Shown piece after piece: positions 24,411 through 34,816 of a stretch of 64,000 nucleotides of DNA. Each line of letters starts with the position of its first letter. Positions within the stretch are counted from its first letter, which is position 1. Below the pieces are notes generated by a model. It ran no database searches and had not been told where the DNA came from. It saw only the letters and a program-made list of their open reading frames with translations. The stretch is from Allobosea sp. WAO (GTDB taxonomy: Bacteria > Pseudomonadota > Alphaproteobacteria > Rhizobiales > Beijerinckiaceae): NCBI RefSeq assembly GCF_001509835.1, contig NZ_JXTJ01000008.1, forward strand, positions 496,001-560,000. Reading direction: 5' to 3'. The position numbers and the translations under genes are program-made.

Positions 24411-26897
24411 CTAGAAGTCGACCTGGGCGGAAACCACGAAGGTCCGGGGCGCCCCGACGGCCAGGAAGCCGCGTGCTGCCGATGCCCAGTACGAGCTGTC
24501 GAACACGTTCTCGACGCCGGCCCTGACCACCACCGGCTTGCCTGCCGGCCCGGTGAACGCATAGCGCAGGCCGATGTCGAACCTTGTCCAGTCAGGGACC
24601 GACTGCGTGTTGGCCTGATCGTAGAACATGCTGCTCGTGTAGATTATCCGGCCGGTGGCGGTGAGGCCCTTCACCCAGGGCAGGTCGTACTCGCCGTAGA
24701 GATTGATCGCCGTTCTCGGGATGCCCGGCGCAGTCTTGCCGTCCAACATGCCGCCCGCTGTGCTGGCGAGCTCGGCATGCATGAAGGTGACGCCGCCGAG
24801 CAGCCTCAAGCCTTCGAAGGGTTCGCCGAACATGGTGAGCTCGAGGCCACGATTGACCTGGAGTCCGCTGACCGAGAAGCGGTTCGTGGCCGGATCGGTG
24901 AAGCCGTTGGGCTGCCGGATCTCGAAGAGCGAGGCCGTCATGGCGACGGTCCCGAAGTCGTACTTGATGCCGACCTCGGTCTGTTTGTTGACGACCGGAG
25001 CGAACACTTCGTTGGCGTTGACGGCTCTCGCCGGAGGGCTCGGTCCTTCGGTCAGGCCCTCGATGTAGTTGGCATAGACGGAGAGCTTGTCGGTCGGGCG
25101 AACGAGCGCCGCGATCGCCGGGCTGAAGCGTCCTTCCTGATAGTTGGAGGCGCGCGCGCCCTGGGTCGGGACCGGCCGGGTGACGTAGCTCTTCAGATCG
25201 ATGTGCTGATAGCGGCCACCGAGCGTGACCTGGATCCGGTCGCCGGCCATCGACAGCGTGTCTGCCACCGCGATGCTGCGCAGGTTGAGGCTCGTGAACA
25301 GCGGCTGCTGGCTGGACCTTGGGAAGCCGATCGTGCTGACCGAGCCGCGCGGCAGGTGCGCCGGCGCGTAGATATTGGTCGGGAAGCTCGGCAGCGCGAC
25401 CGGGAAGAAGCCGCGCGAGTAGTTCTCGTTGATCGACTGTGAGGCCGAGATGTTGAACTGGTGCTGGATGAACCCGGTCTGGAATTTCGAGCGCAGACCG
25501 ACCTCGCCCGAAAAGCCCTGGAGCTCCAGCGGCATGATGGTTAGGCTGTTCGTCGCACGGCCGTCCGAGCCTGTGATCCGGTAGTATGACGAGAGGAAAT
25601 CCTCGCGGTAGCGGCTGGCGCCCGCCGCGGCATAGATCGTCGTGTCGGGCGTGAGGTCGAACTCCATCCGGCCGGCAATCATGTTGTAGCGGCTGTCGAT
25701 GTACTCGAGCGAGCTCGAGGTGTTCTTGCGGCCGTTCGGAGCCCTGGGGATGACGATTCCGGGCGCGACCTCGTTGAACAGGGAGGTCGGAGCCGTGACG
25801 TTCTGGGTCGAATGCGCGAGGTCCAGCGACGCGCGGAAGCGATCGCCCCGGTAGTCGAGGCCGAGCGAGGCATTGCCGACCTCGATGTCGTTCTTGTCCA
25901 GCGCCGTGTTGCCCTGGCGGTAGGAGCCGTTGAAGCGGACGCCCCATTCCTTCGACGCGCCGAAGCGGCGGCCGAGGTCGAGATGCGTCCAGAGCTGCGA
26001 GTCGCTGAGATAGGTGGTCGTGACGCGGGTCAGAGGCTCGTCGAAGGCGCGCTTGGGAATGAGGTTGATCGTACCGCCGATGCGGGCGATGCCGCCGTTC
26101 AGCAGTGCGGTCGGGCCCTTCAGGATCTCGACGCGCTCGATGCCTTCGACGAAGCTGCGGCGCGGATTGGCGATGTAGGCCAGGCCGTCGAACGCAGTGT
26201 CGAGATTGACGACCGAAAAGCCGCGAATGAAGAAGGAATCGCGCTCGCTGAACGCCGGAGCGTCGTTGCGCACGGACGGGTCGTTCTGCACGACGTCGGC
26301 GAGCGAGCGGGCTTGCTGGTCCCGCATCAGCTTGTCGGTATAGCCGGTCACGTTGAACGGCGTCGTCATGACCGACCGGTTACCGAAGAATCCGAGCCTC
26401 GTGCCGGTTCCGACCTGCCCGCCCGCGTAGGGAACGGGAGGCTGACCGATCGTTCCGGTCGGCGGTGGCAGCCCTGCGCCGTCGACGACCACCTCGTCGA
26501 GCGCAATCGCGCCGGCCGGCGCCGCACCGGCGGCGCCCGGTGCCCGCCGAGCCTCGACCGTCACCGAGCGCGCGCCGGTGAAGCGATAGGTCAGCCCGGT
26601 GCCGGCGAGCAGCCGCTGCAATGCCGCTTCCGGCGAGCTTGCGTCCGAGACCTCGGTCGAGCGCTTGCCGGCGGCGAGGGAGGACGGCACGAAGATCTCG
26701 ATCCGCGTCTGCCGCGAAAAGGCGATCAGCGCCGAGGACAGCGGCTGCGCCGGGATGGAGATGCTCGTGCTGGCGGCCGGCGGCGTCTGGGCGAGTGCAG
26801 GGATGGACTGGAGTGAGGCGAGGGCTGAGCTGGCGAGCAGAGCCGTGACGAGCGTCGACCGCCGGAAGCGCCCGCTGGCCGGAATTGCAGTGTTCAT
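24411..26897 (-). CDS. TonB-dependent siderophore receptor with N-terminal signalling (STN) domain
   Basis: 828 residues from ATG 26897, which has GAGGAC upstream; an ATG at 26924 lacks a binding site. After the signal peptide, residues about 45-115 form an STN/secretin-like domain (SISIPAQPLSSALIAFSRQT and EAALQRLLAGTGLTYRF), used to signal through FecR. The plug domain follows (LADVVQNDPSVRN, FFIRGF), then a 22-strand barrel ending in VDF. It belongs to the FpvA/FoxA/FecA type and imports a ferric siderophore using TonB energy. The signalling domain matches the sigma/anti-sigma pair upstream. Confidence 0.94.
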   Translation of the reverse strand: MNTAIPASGRFRRSTLVTALLASSALASLQSIPALAQTPPAASTSISIPAQPLSSALIAFSRQTRIEIFVPSSLAAGKRSTEVSDASSPEAALQRLLAGTGLTYRFTGARSVTVEARRAPGAAGAAPAGAIALDEVVVDGAGLPPPTGTIGQPPVPYAGGQVGTGTRLGFFGNRSVMTTPFNVTGYTDKLMRDQQARSLADVVQNDPSVRNDAPAFSERDSFFIRGFSVVNLDTAFDGLAYIANPRRSFVEGIERVEILKGPTALLNGGIARIGGTINLIPKRAFDEPLTRVTTTYLSDSQLWTHLDLGRRFGASKEWGVRFNGSYRQGNTALDKNDIEVGNASLGLDYRGDRFRASLDLAHSTQNVTAPTSLFNEVAPGIVIPRAPNGRKNTSSSLEYIDSRYNMIAGRMEFDLTPDTTIYAAAGASRYREDFLSSYYRITGSDGRATNSLTIMPLELQGFSGEVGLRSKFQTGFIQHQFNISASQSINENYSRGFFPVALPSFPTNIYAPAHLPRGSVSTIGFPRSSQQPLFTSLNLRSIAVADTLSMAGDRIQVTLGGRYQHIDLKSYVTRPVPTQGARASNYQEGRFSPAIAALVRPTDKLSVYANYIEGLTEGPSPPARAVNANEVFAPVVNKQTEVGIKYDFGTVAMTASLFEIRQPNGFTDPATNRFSVSGLQVNRGLELTMFGEPFEGLRLLGGVTFMHAELASTAGGMLDGKTAPGIPRTAINLYGEYDLPWVKGLTATGRIIYTSSMFYDQANTQSVPDWTRFDIGLRYAFTGPAGKPVVVRAGVENVFDSSYWASAARGFLAVGAPRTFVVSAQVDF

Positions 26898-27005
26898 GTC
26901 GCCAAAGTCCTCGTCCGCAGTCATGCGGAGCGCCGCTTTGGCGCCCCCTCGCTGGGGAAGACGCTGGTCCGATGAAAAGTAATTAGGCGGTCGCCCGAAA
27001 TTTTC

Positions 27006-27959
27006 TCACCAGGCCACGAGGGCGGCGAAATAGCCGGTCGCGCGGAGCAGCCGCAGATCGAGATTGCGGGCGATGGTCTCGAGCGCCGCGTCAGGGCGCT
27101 TGGCGTCGAAGACGGCGGTGACGCGCCGCTTGCCGAGCTCGCCGCCGAGCAACTGGACATGGCCGCGGCGGTAGCGGCCAAGCTCGCTCAGCACGGTGTC
27201 GAGCGGGGCGTCGTGGAAGACGATCTGGTCCTGCCGCCAGGCCTGCGCCGTATCGAGATCGGCCGTGCGGACCGGCGAGACGCCGCGTCCGTCATAGCTG
27301 ACCTCCTGGCCGGCGCTGACACCGACCGCCGGCCCGCCGCCGGCGCTGACCGCGACCTTGCTCTCGGTGACCACGACCGAGACCCTTTCGCTGGGGGCGA
27401 TCTTGACGTCGAATGCGGTGCCGAGCACCGCGATCTCACCCTGTCCGGCGCTGACGACAAACGGCCGCTTCTCGTCCCTGGCGACACTGAAAAAGGCCTC
27501 GCCCGCCACCAGCCTGACCGCGCGCCGCGCGCCGTCGATTTCGACATCGATGGCGCTGTCCGGCCCGAGCTCGATCCGTGAGCCGTCGGTCAGCGCGATC
27601 GTGCGGCGCTCGCCGATCGCGGTTCGGTGATCGGCGAACAACCCCGGCGGCTGCAGGCGCAGGCTGGCCGTGACGGCGAGGAGCAGCATCGCCGCGGCGG
27701 CGAGCGGTTGCCAGAGCGGCCGCCGCCTGCGCCGGGGAGTGGTGACGGCTGCGGCAGGCATCGCGAGCTTCGGCGGCGCAAACTGGTCGAGCGCCCCCCA
27801 GATTGCTTCGAGCTCGTGCCAGGCCCGTTCATGCGCCGGGTCTGCCTTTCGCCATGCGGCAAAGGCGGCGCGATCCGCCTCCGAGGCCTGCTCGTCGCGC
27901 AGTCGGACGAACCAGGCGATGGCGGCATCGTCGATCGTCTCGGCCTGGACCGGTTCCAT
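27006..27959 (-). CDS. FecR-family anti-sigma regulator
   Basis: 317 residues from ATG 27959; a GTG at 28067, nine bases from the sigma-gene stop, would add 36 residues and cannot be excluded. The cytoplasmic part has the FecR N-terminal helices (AIAWFVRLRDEQASEADRAA, WRKADPAHERAWHELE). A membrane helix follows (PLAAAAMLLLAVTASL), then the periplasmic FecR domain (RTIALTDGSRIELGPDSAI, LVAGEAFFSVARDEKRPFVV) and an STN-like end. It senses the occupied receptor and controls the sigma factor. Confidence 0.9.
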   Translation of the reverse strand: MEPVQAETIDDAAIAWFVRLRDEQASEADRAAFAAWRKADPAHERAWHELEAIWGALDQFAPPKLAMPAAAVTTPRRRRRPLWQPLAAAAMLLLAVTASLRLQPPGLFADHRTAIGERRTIALTDGSRIELGPDSAIDVEIDGARRAVRLVAGEAFFSVARDEKRPFVVSAGQGEIAVLGTAFDVKIAPSERVSVVVTESKVAVSAGGGPAVGVSAGQEVSYDGRGVSPVRTADLDTAQAWRQDQIVFHDAPLDTVLSELGRYRRGHVQLLGGELGKRRVTAVFDAKRPDAALETIARNLDLRLLRATGYFAALVAW

Positions 27960-28073
27960 CAGCGGGTCGGTCCGGGCCACGAGGCCGGTTTTCGCAGACG
28001 CATCGCGCGCCAAAACTCCATCTGGCCGCTCTTCGGCCCTGTCCTGATTCTCTAGACGATCCCGCACGGAAAA

Positions 28074-28598
28074 CTAATTAGCGCCCAGGGAATTTTTCTC
28101 GCGCACGCGCTGCCGCAGCAGGCGCATGGCATTGGCGAGATGGACCATCACGGTGTTGCGCGAGATTCCGAGACGCTGGGCGATCTCGGCGTAGCTCAGC
28201 TCTTCGAACTTGTGCAGGAGCAGCACCTCGCGGCTGCGCGGGGGCAGGGCGGCGAGCTCTTGCTCCAGATCTGCGAACCTCTCCTGCTCCAGCAGCCGGG
28301 CCTCGGCCGATGGGCCCGGGTCGGGGATCGCCAGCGTATCCGGCTCTTCGGTCGTGAACAGCAGCCTGCCGCGCTGCTCTCGTCGCCAATGGTCTATGGC
28401 GATGCTGTCGGCGGCGCGGCTGAGATAGGCGCCGGGATCGCGAAGCTCGGCGCGCGGCGTCCGCAGCAGGCGCAGGAAAAGCTCCTGTACGGCGTCCGCC
28501 GCCTGCTGGGCGCTGAGCCCGCGCCCGATCAGCCGCCGCCGGAGCCTGTCCTGCTCGGTTGCGTAAAGTGCGGCCACGCTGAGCGCCTCGTCAGACAT
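28074..28598 (-). CDS. ECF RNA polymerase sigma factor, FecI type
   Basis: 174 residues. Region 2 includes DAVQELFLRLLRTPRAEL and the DNA-melting helix segment SIAIDHWRREQRGRL. Region 4 has LPPRSREVLLLHKFEELSYA and the helix-turn-helix IAQRLGISRNTVMVHLANAM. Together with FecR and an STN-type TonB receptor directly downstream, this is a FecI-like cell-surface signalling module. It should activate the receptor operon, and probably its own genes are controlled by an iron regulator. Confidence 0.93.
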   Translation of the reverse strand: MSDEALSVAALYATEQDRLRRRLIGRGLSAQQAADAVQELFLRLLRTPRAELRDPGAYLSRAADSIAIDHWRREQRGRLLFTTEEPDTLAIPDPGPSAEARLLEQERFADLEQELAALPPRSREVLLLHKFEELSYAEIAQRLGISRNTVMVHLANAMRLLRQRVREKNSLGAN

Positions 28599-28957
28599 CG
28601 GTCTCCACGGTCACTGCGCCCTTCGGCGCCGCGCCCGCTATCGACCGACCCGGGGAATAAAGTCAACAAAAACAGTAGTTTATAGAAAGTCTAATGTGTC
28701 GATTCGAGGTTTCTGGCGTGCTCCGCCGACTGTGTCGCGGGCTCGGGTGACGAGCGGCCCGGAACTTGCTGGTGCGAGCGAAAGCCGCGCCCGCCGCGGT
28801 TTTGGTTCGTGGAGCGGCAGACAAAACCATCCCTCCACAAGCCGCCGGTTGACGCTTTTCGCGGCACATGCCTTGCTGGTGCAGCCGACTATCAAAAATG
28901 AGGCGAAAAGCCTCGCTTTCGGAACAGACTGACCAAGGTCAGCAGAGGGGATGAGCT
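28599..28957. promoter_or_regulatory. 359-base divergent gap with candidate iron-controlled and transporter promoters
   Basis: No gene is supported here. On the minus strand, TTGACT (28660-28665) may be the -35 box for the sigma gene; the AT-rich stretch 28660-28695 around TTTATAGAAAGTCTAA could hold an Irr/Fur-type site. On the plus strand, GAGGC-GAAAA-GCCTC (28900-28914) and TGACC-AA-GGTCA (28930-28941) are small dyads just before the binding-protein gene. AGGGGA provides its ribosome-binding site. Assignments are tentative. Confidence 0.4.
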
Positions 28958-30745
28958 ATGGACGACCACAAGTTGCGCGAACTGGTTGAGGGCGTGAAGG
29001 ACGGTGCGATCTCGCGGCGCGCTTTCATGCGTCGAATGGCGGCCGTTGGTGTCGCCGCTCCCTTTGCATCGCAGATCCTGGCCTGGAACGGCGTCGCGAT
29101 GGCGCAGGCCTCGCTCGCCTATAAGCCGACCAAGGCCGGTGGCGGCGGCCCGCTGAAGATCCTGCTCTGGCAGGCGCCGACGTTGCTCAACCCGCATTTC
29201 GCCAGCGGCACCAAGGACCAGATCGCCGGCCGCATCTTCTTCGAGCCGCTCGCCGGCTGGGACAAGGACGGCAACCTCACCCCGCAGCTCGCGGCCGAGG
29301 TGCCGACCCGCGCCAATGGCGGGCTCTCCGAAGACGGCAAGGTGGTGACCTGGAAGCTGAAGCAGGGCGTCAAATGGCATGACGGCAAGCCTTTCACCGC
29401 CGACGACGTCGTCTTCACCTGGGAATATGCCGCCGATCCGGCGACCGCCGCATACACCACCGGCTCCTACACCAACATCAAGGTCGAGAAGGTCGACGAC
29501 CACACCGTCAAGGTCATCTTCAAGGAGCCGACGCCGTTCTGGGCCGACCCCTTCGTTGGTGTCGTCGGCCAGATCCTGCCGAAGCATCATTTCGGCGAGT
29601 ACAAGGGCGCCAAGTCGCGCGAGGCGCCGGCCAATCTCAAGCCGGTCGGCACCGGCCCCTACAAGTTCGTCGACTTCAAGCCGGGCGACATCCTGACCGG
29701 CACGCGCAACGAGGACTACCACGTCAAGAACCAGCCGCATTTCGACACGATCGAGGTCAAGGGCGGCGGCGACGCCGTCTCGGCGGCCCGTGCCGTGCTC
29801 CAGACCGGCGAGTTCGACTATGCCTGGAACCTGCAGGTCGAGGACGAAGTCCTGAAGCGCATGGAGACCGGCGGCCGCGGCAAGGTCAGCGCTGTGCCAT
29901 CGGGCGACATCGAGTTCATCATCCTCAACACCACCGATCCGTGGACCGAGGTCGATGGCGAGCGCTCCAGCATCAAGACCAAGCACCCGACGCTGTCGGA
30001 CCCGAAGGTGCGCGAGGCCTTCAACCTGCTGATCGACCGCGACTCGATCCAGAAGTTCATCTATGGCCGCGGCGGCACCGCGACGGCGAGCTTCGTCAAC
30101 GAGCCCAAGCAGTTCAAGTCGCAGAAGCTGAAATACGAGTTCAACGTCGATAAGGCGAACAAGATCCTCGACGACGCCGGCTGGAAGCGCGGCTCGGACG
30201 GCATCCGCGAGAAGGACGGCAAGAAGCTCAAATACGTCTACCAGACCTCGATCAACGCCCCGCGCCAGAAGACGCAGGCGATCATCAAGCAGGCCGCCCA
30301 GAAGGCCGGCATCGACCTCGAGCTGAAGTCGGTGACGGCGTCGGTGTTCTTCTCCTCCGACGTCGCCAACCCCGACACCTATACCAAGCTCTACGTCGAC
30401 ATCGAGATGTACACCACGACGCAGCCGCAGCCCGATCCGGAGCGTTTCCTCAACCAGTTCGTTTCCTGGGAGATCGCCACCAAGGAGAACAAGTGGCTGG
30501 GCCGGAACGTCTCGCGCTACTCGGACCCGGCGGCCGATGAAGCCTACAAGGCGGCGCAGAAGGAACTCGACCCGGCCAAGCGCGCTGCGCTGCTGATCAA
30601 GGTCAACGAGATCTTCTGCGAAGCCAATGTGATCCTGCCGCTGCTCTCGCGCACCCGCGTTGCCGCCTCGGCGAGCAACCTGATGCACGACCATAGCGGC
30701 TGGGACGTCGACACCTGGAACGTGGCTGCCTGGTATCGCAGCTGA
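28958..30745 (+). CDS. Dipeptide/oligopeptide-type ABC transporter substrate-binding protein (family 5)
   Basis: 595 residues. A twin-arginine signal is visible (SRRAFMRRMAAVGVAAPFA, ending near MAQA), so it is probably exported folded by Tat. Family-5 landmarks follow: PLAGWDKDGNLTPQLAAEVP, WKLKQGVKWHDGKPFTADDV (trimmed to the conserved core), and PVGTGPYKFVDFKPGD. It lacks the usual DppA cysteines. It binds peptides or other nonpolar-linked solutes such as opines or glycosides. The gene starts a four-gene transporter operon. Confidence 0.93.
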   Translation: MDDHKLRELVEGVKDGAISRRAFMRRMAAVGVAAPFASQILAWNGVAMAQASLAYKPTKAGGGGPLKILLWQAPTLLNPHFASGTKDQIAGRIFFEPLAGWDKDGNLTPQLAAEVPTRANGGLSEDGKVVTWKLKQGVKWHDGKPFTADDVVFTWEYAADPATAAYTTGSYTNIKVEKVDDHTVKVIFKEPTPFWADPFVGVVGQILPKHHFGEYKGAKSREAPANLKPVGTGPYKFVDFKPGDILTGTRNEDYHVKNQPHFDTIEVKGGGDAVSAARAVLQTGEFDYAWNLQVEDEVLKRMETGGRGKVSAVPSGDIEFIILNTTDPWTEVDGERSSIKTKHPTLSDPKVREAFNLLIDRDSIQKFIYGRGGTATASFVNEPKQFKSQKLKYEFNVDKANKILDDAGWKRGSDGIREKDGKKLKYVYQTSINAPRQKTQAIIKQAAQKAGIDLELKSVTASVFFSSDVANPDTYTKLYVDIEMYTTTQPQPDPERFLNQFVSWEIATKENKWLGRNVSRYSDPAADEAYKAAQKELDPAKRAALLIKVNEIFCEANVILPLLSRTRVAASASNLMHDHSGWDVDTWNVAAWYRS

Positions 30746-30756
30746 GGCTGGCTAAA

Positions 30757-30790
30757 CCGCTCGCGGACGGTTGAACCCGTCCGCGAGCGG
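30757..30790 (+). terminator. Strong stem-loop after binding-protein gene
   Basis: A perfect 14-bp inverted repeat, CCGCTCGCGGACGG (30757-30770) and CCGTCCGCGAGCGG (30777-30790), with loop TTGAAC. It lies 11 bases after the binding-protein stop, with the permease ATG 99 bases further on. There is no T-run, so partial termination or 3'-end protection of the upstream message is more likely than complete termination. Confidence 0.7.
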
Positions 30791-30889
30791 CCCTCTGCCG
30801 CTTCCGCGTGAGTTGGCCCGGCCCGGTGGTGTCTCTTCGCCATCGGCCCGCGCGGCTCGCTTTAGCGACCCCGTTCACGGGAACCCTTG

Positions 30890-31849
30890 ATGGCGACTTA
30901 TCTTCTGCGGCGATTGCTGATCGCCATTCCGAGCCTGCTCGGCATCAGCCTGATCCTGTTCACGGTCCTGGCGATGGCGCCGGGGGATCCGTTCTCGGAA
31001 ATGGCGACCAACCCGAATGTCCCGCCCGAGGTGCGCGAGGCGCTACGTGCCAGCTTCGGCCTCAATGATCCGATCATGGTGCGCTATCTGCGCTGGCTCT
31101 CCGCCATGATGCAGGGCGACTGGGGCTTCTCCTTCGCCAGCCGCATCAATGTCGACGACCTGATCCTGCAGCGCGTCCCGACCACGCTCTTCGTCGTCGG
31201 CACCTCGCAGATCCTGGCGCTGTGCGTCGCGCTGCCGGTCGGCATCTATGCTGCGACGCGGCCCTATTCGGTCTTCGACCAGGTCGCCAACACGCTCGCC
31301 TTCGTCGGGTTCTCTCTCCCGACCTTCTTCACCGGCCTGCTGCTGATCCTGCTGTTCTCGATCAAGCTCGACTGGTTTCCCTTCGTCTATCGCTCCGACA
31401 TCGCGGCGACCGGCTGGCGCTGGTACTGGGAGATGTTCCGCCAGGCGATCATGCCGATCACCGTGCTCGGCCTGTTCCAGGCGGCGTCATACACCCGTTA
31501 TGTCCGCTCGGCTGTGCTCGACGTGATCCGGCTGGATTACGTTACCACTGCGCGCGCCAAGGGCCTCGGCGAGAAGACCGTCACGCTCCGGCACATCACC
31601 CGCAACGCGCTGATCCCGGTCGTCACCTTGGTCGCCCTGCAGATGCCGGCGGTGTTCGGCGGCGCGATCGTCACCGAGCAGATCTTCCGGATTCCCGGCA
31701 TCGGCTCGCTGCTGATCGACGCGATCCTCGCCAACGACACGCCCGTGATCATGGCCGTCACCTTCGTCTTCGCCTGCCTGGTCGTCCTCTTCAACCTCAT
31801 CGCGGATCTGCTCTATGGCTGGCTCGACCCTCGCATCTCCTTCGGCTGA
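30890..31849 (+). CDS. ABC transporter permease, DppB/OppB family
   Basis: 319 residues from ATG 30890; a TTG just before gives one extra codon and is less likely. The first membrane helix (RRLLIAIPSLLGISLILFTV), the following MAPGDPF and the loop FGLNDPIMVRYLRWL are typical DppB features. The EAA loop is YVTTARAKGLGEKTVTLRHI and the C-terminus is DPRISFG. It forms half of the membrane channel. It overlaps the partner permease by 35 bases. Confidence 0.94.
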   Translation: MATYLLRRLLIAIPSLLGISLILFTVLAMAPGDPFSEMATNPNVPPEVREALRASFGLNDPIMVRYLRWLSAMMQGDWGFSFASRINVDDLILQRVPTTLFVVGTSQILALCVALPVGIYAATRPYSVFDQVANTLAFVGFSLPTFFTGLLLILLFSIKLDWFPFVYRSDIAATGWRWYWEMFRQAIMPITVLGLFQAASYTRYVRSAVLDVIRLDYVTTARAKGLGEKTVTLRHITRNALIPVVTLVALQMPAVFGGAIVTEQIFRIPGIGSLLIDAILANDTPVIMAVTFVFACLVVLFNLIADLLYGWLDPRISFG

Positions 31850-32756
31850 TCCGGCTGCGGCCGCCGCCGCGGCGAGCGTATCGGTCTCGCCCGGGCGCGA
31901 AACCTGGCGGCGCTTCCGCCGCCACCGTCTCGCCATGGCGAGCACGGTCATCCTCTTGCTGCTGATCCTCGGTGTCGTCATCGGCCCATGGATCTGGACG
32001 GTGCCGATCAACGAGATCGATTTCTCGGCGCAGCTGCAGGGGCCCTCCTGGGCGCATCCCTTCGGCACCGACGATCTCGGCCAGGATCTGCTGGCCCGCA
32101 TGATGTATGGCGGGCGCATCTCGCTCGCAGTCGGCCTCGCCGCCATGGTGGTCGCGACGCTCGTCGGCGTGGTTGTCGGCGCGCTCGCCGGCATGTCGCG
32201 CCGCGGGCTCGACCCGTTCCTGATGTGGGTGACGGACCTCTTCCTGTCGCTGCCTCAGCTGCCGCTGCTGCTGCTGGTGATCTATCTCTTCCGCGAGCAG
32301 CTCAAGGCCGTCTTCGGCGTCGAGGGAGGCGTCTTCATCCTGATCGTCGTCGTCATCGGCGGCCTGCGCTGGATGCCGGTGGCGCGGCTGGTCCGGGCCC
32401 AGTTCTTCTCGCTGCGCGAGAAGGAGTTCGTCGAGGCGGCGCGGGCGCAGGGTGCGACGAAGACGCGCCAGATGGTAGTCCATATCCTGCCGAACGCGAT
32501 CGGCCCGGTGATCGTCGCGGCGACGATCGAGGTCTCCTCGGCGATCATCGCGGAGTCGACGCTCTCCTTCCTCGGGCTCGGCTTCCCGCCGGACATCCCG
32601 ACCTGGGGGCGCCTGCTCTTCGACGCGAAGGATCATCTCGATGTCGCTCCGCATTGGGCGATGTTCCCCGGCGCCGCGATCTTCCTGACCGTGCTCTCGA
32701 TCAACTTCATCGGCGACGGCCTGCGCGATGCCTTCGATCCTCGCCGCGTCATCTGA
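31815..32756 (+). CDS. ABC transporter permease, DppC/OppC family
   Basis: 313 residues. An Ala-rich N-terminal extension (about 30 residues) precedes the OppC-N segment TWRRFRRHRLAMAS. HPFGTDDLGQDLLARMMYG and the EAA loop EFVEAARAQGATKTRQMVVH are conserved. TLSFLGLGFPPDIPTWG near residue 252 is the family hallmark, and it ends DAFDPRR. The start lies inside the upstream permease gene, in another frame. It pairs with the DppB-like protein. Confidence 0.94.
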   Translation: MAGSTLASPSADPAAAAAAASVSVSPGRETWRRFRRHRLAMASTVILLLLILGVVIGPWIWTVPINEIDFSAQLQGPSWAHPFGTDDLGQDLLARMMYGGRISLAVGLAAMVVATLVGVVVGALAGMSRRGLDPFLMWVTDLFLSLPQLPLLLLVIYLFREQLKAVFGVEGGVFILIVVVIGGLRWMPVARLVRAQFFSLREKEFVEAARAQGATKTRQMVVHILPNAIGPVIVAATIEVSSAIIAESTLSFLGLGFPPDIPTWGRLLFDAKDHLDVAPHWAMFPGAAIFLTVLSINFIGDGLRDAFDPRRVI

Positions 32757-32777
32757 AGCCGACCTGAAAGCGACCTC

Positions 32778-34628
<1,851 letters not shown>

Positions 34629-34679
34629 GGCTCGCCCGGCAGGGTTCGTCCCAGATCCTGGTCGGCGCTGGCGGGCTTC

Positions 34680-34718
34680 AGAGCGTTTCCGCGGTTCGCT
34701 GAAGCGCGGAAACGCTCT
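34680..34718. terminator. Bidirectional terminator-like hairpin
   Basis: AGAGCGTTTCCGCG (34680-34693) pairs perfectly over 14 bp with CGCGGAAACGCTCT (34705-34718); the loop is 11 bases. It lies between the convergent ATPase and AraC genes, where it could stop transcription from both sides. It may also be a member of a dispersed repeat, but no second copy is seen in this window. Confidence 0.65.
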
Positions 34719-34816
34719 ACAACCGTGCCCATGTCGCCATGCTGAAGAAGCAGGAGACAAAGCGGGTCGTCTCACTCTCCGCGATGCCGTCCGTCAGACC
34801 GTGAATGGCTGACGCC

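Noticed and set aside
26898-26924. Upstream ATG for the TonB receptor
   Set aside because: No ribosome-binding site is seen, while ATG 26897 has one at good distance and gives a normal signal peptide.
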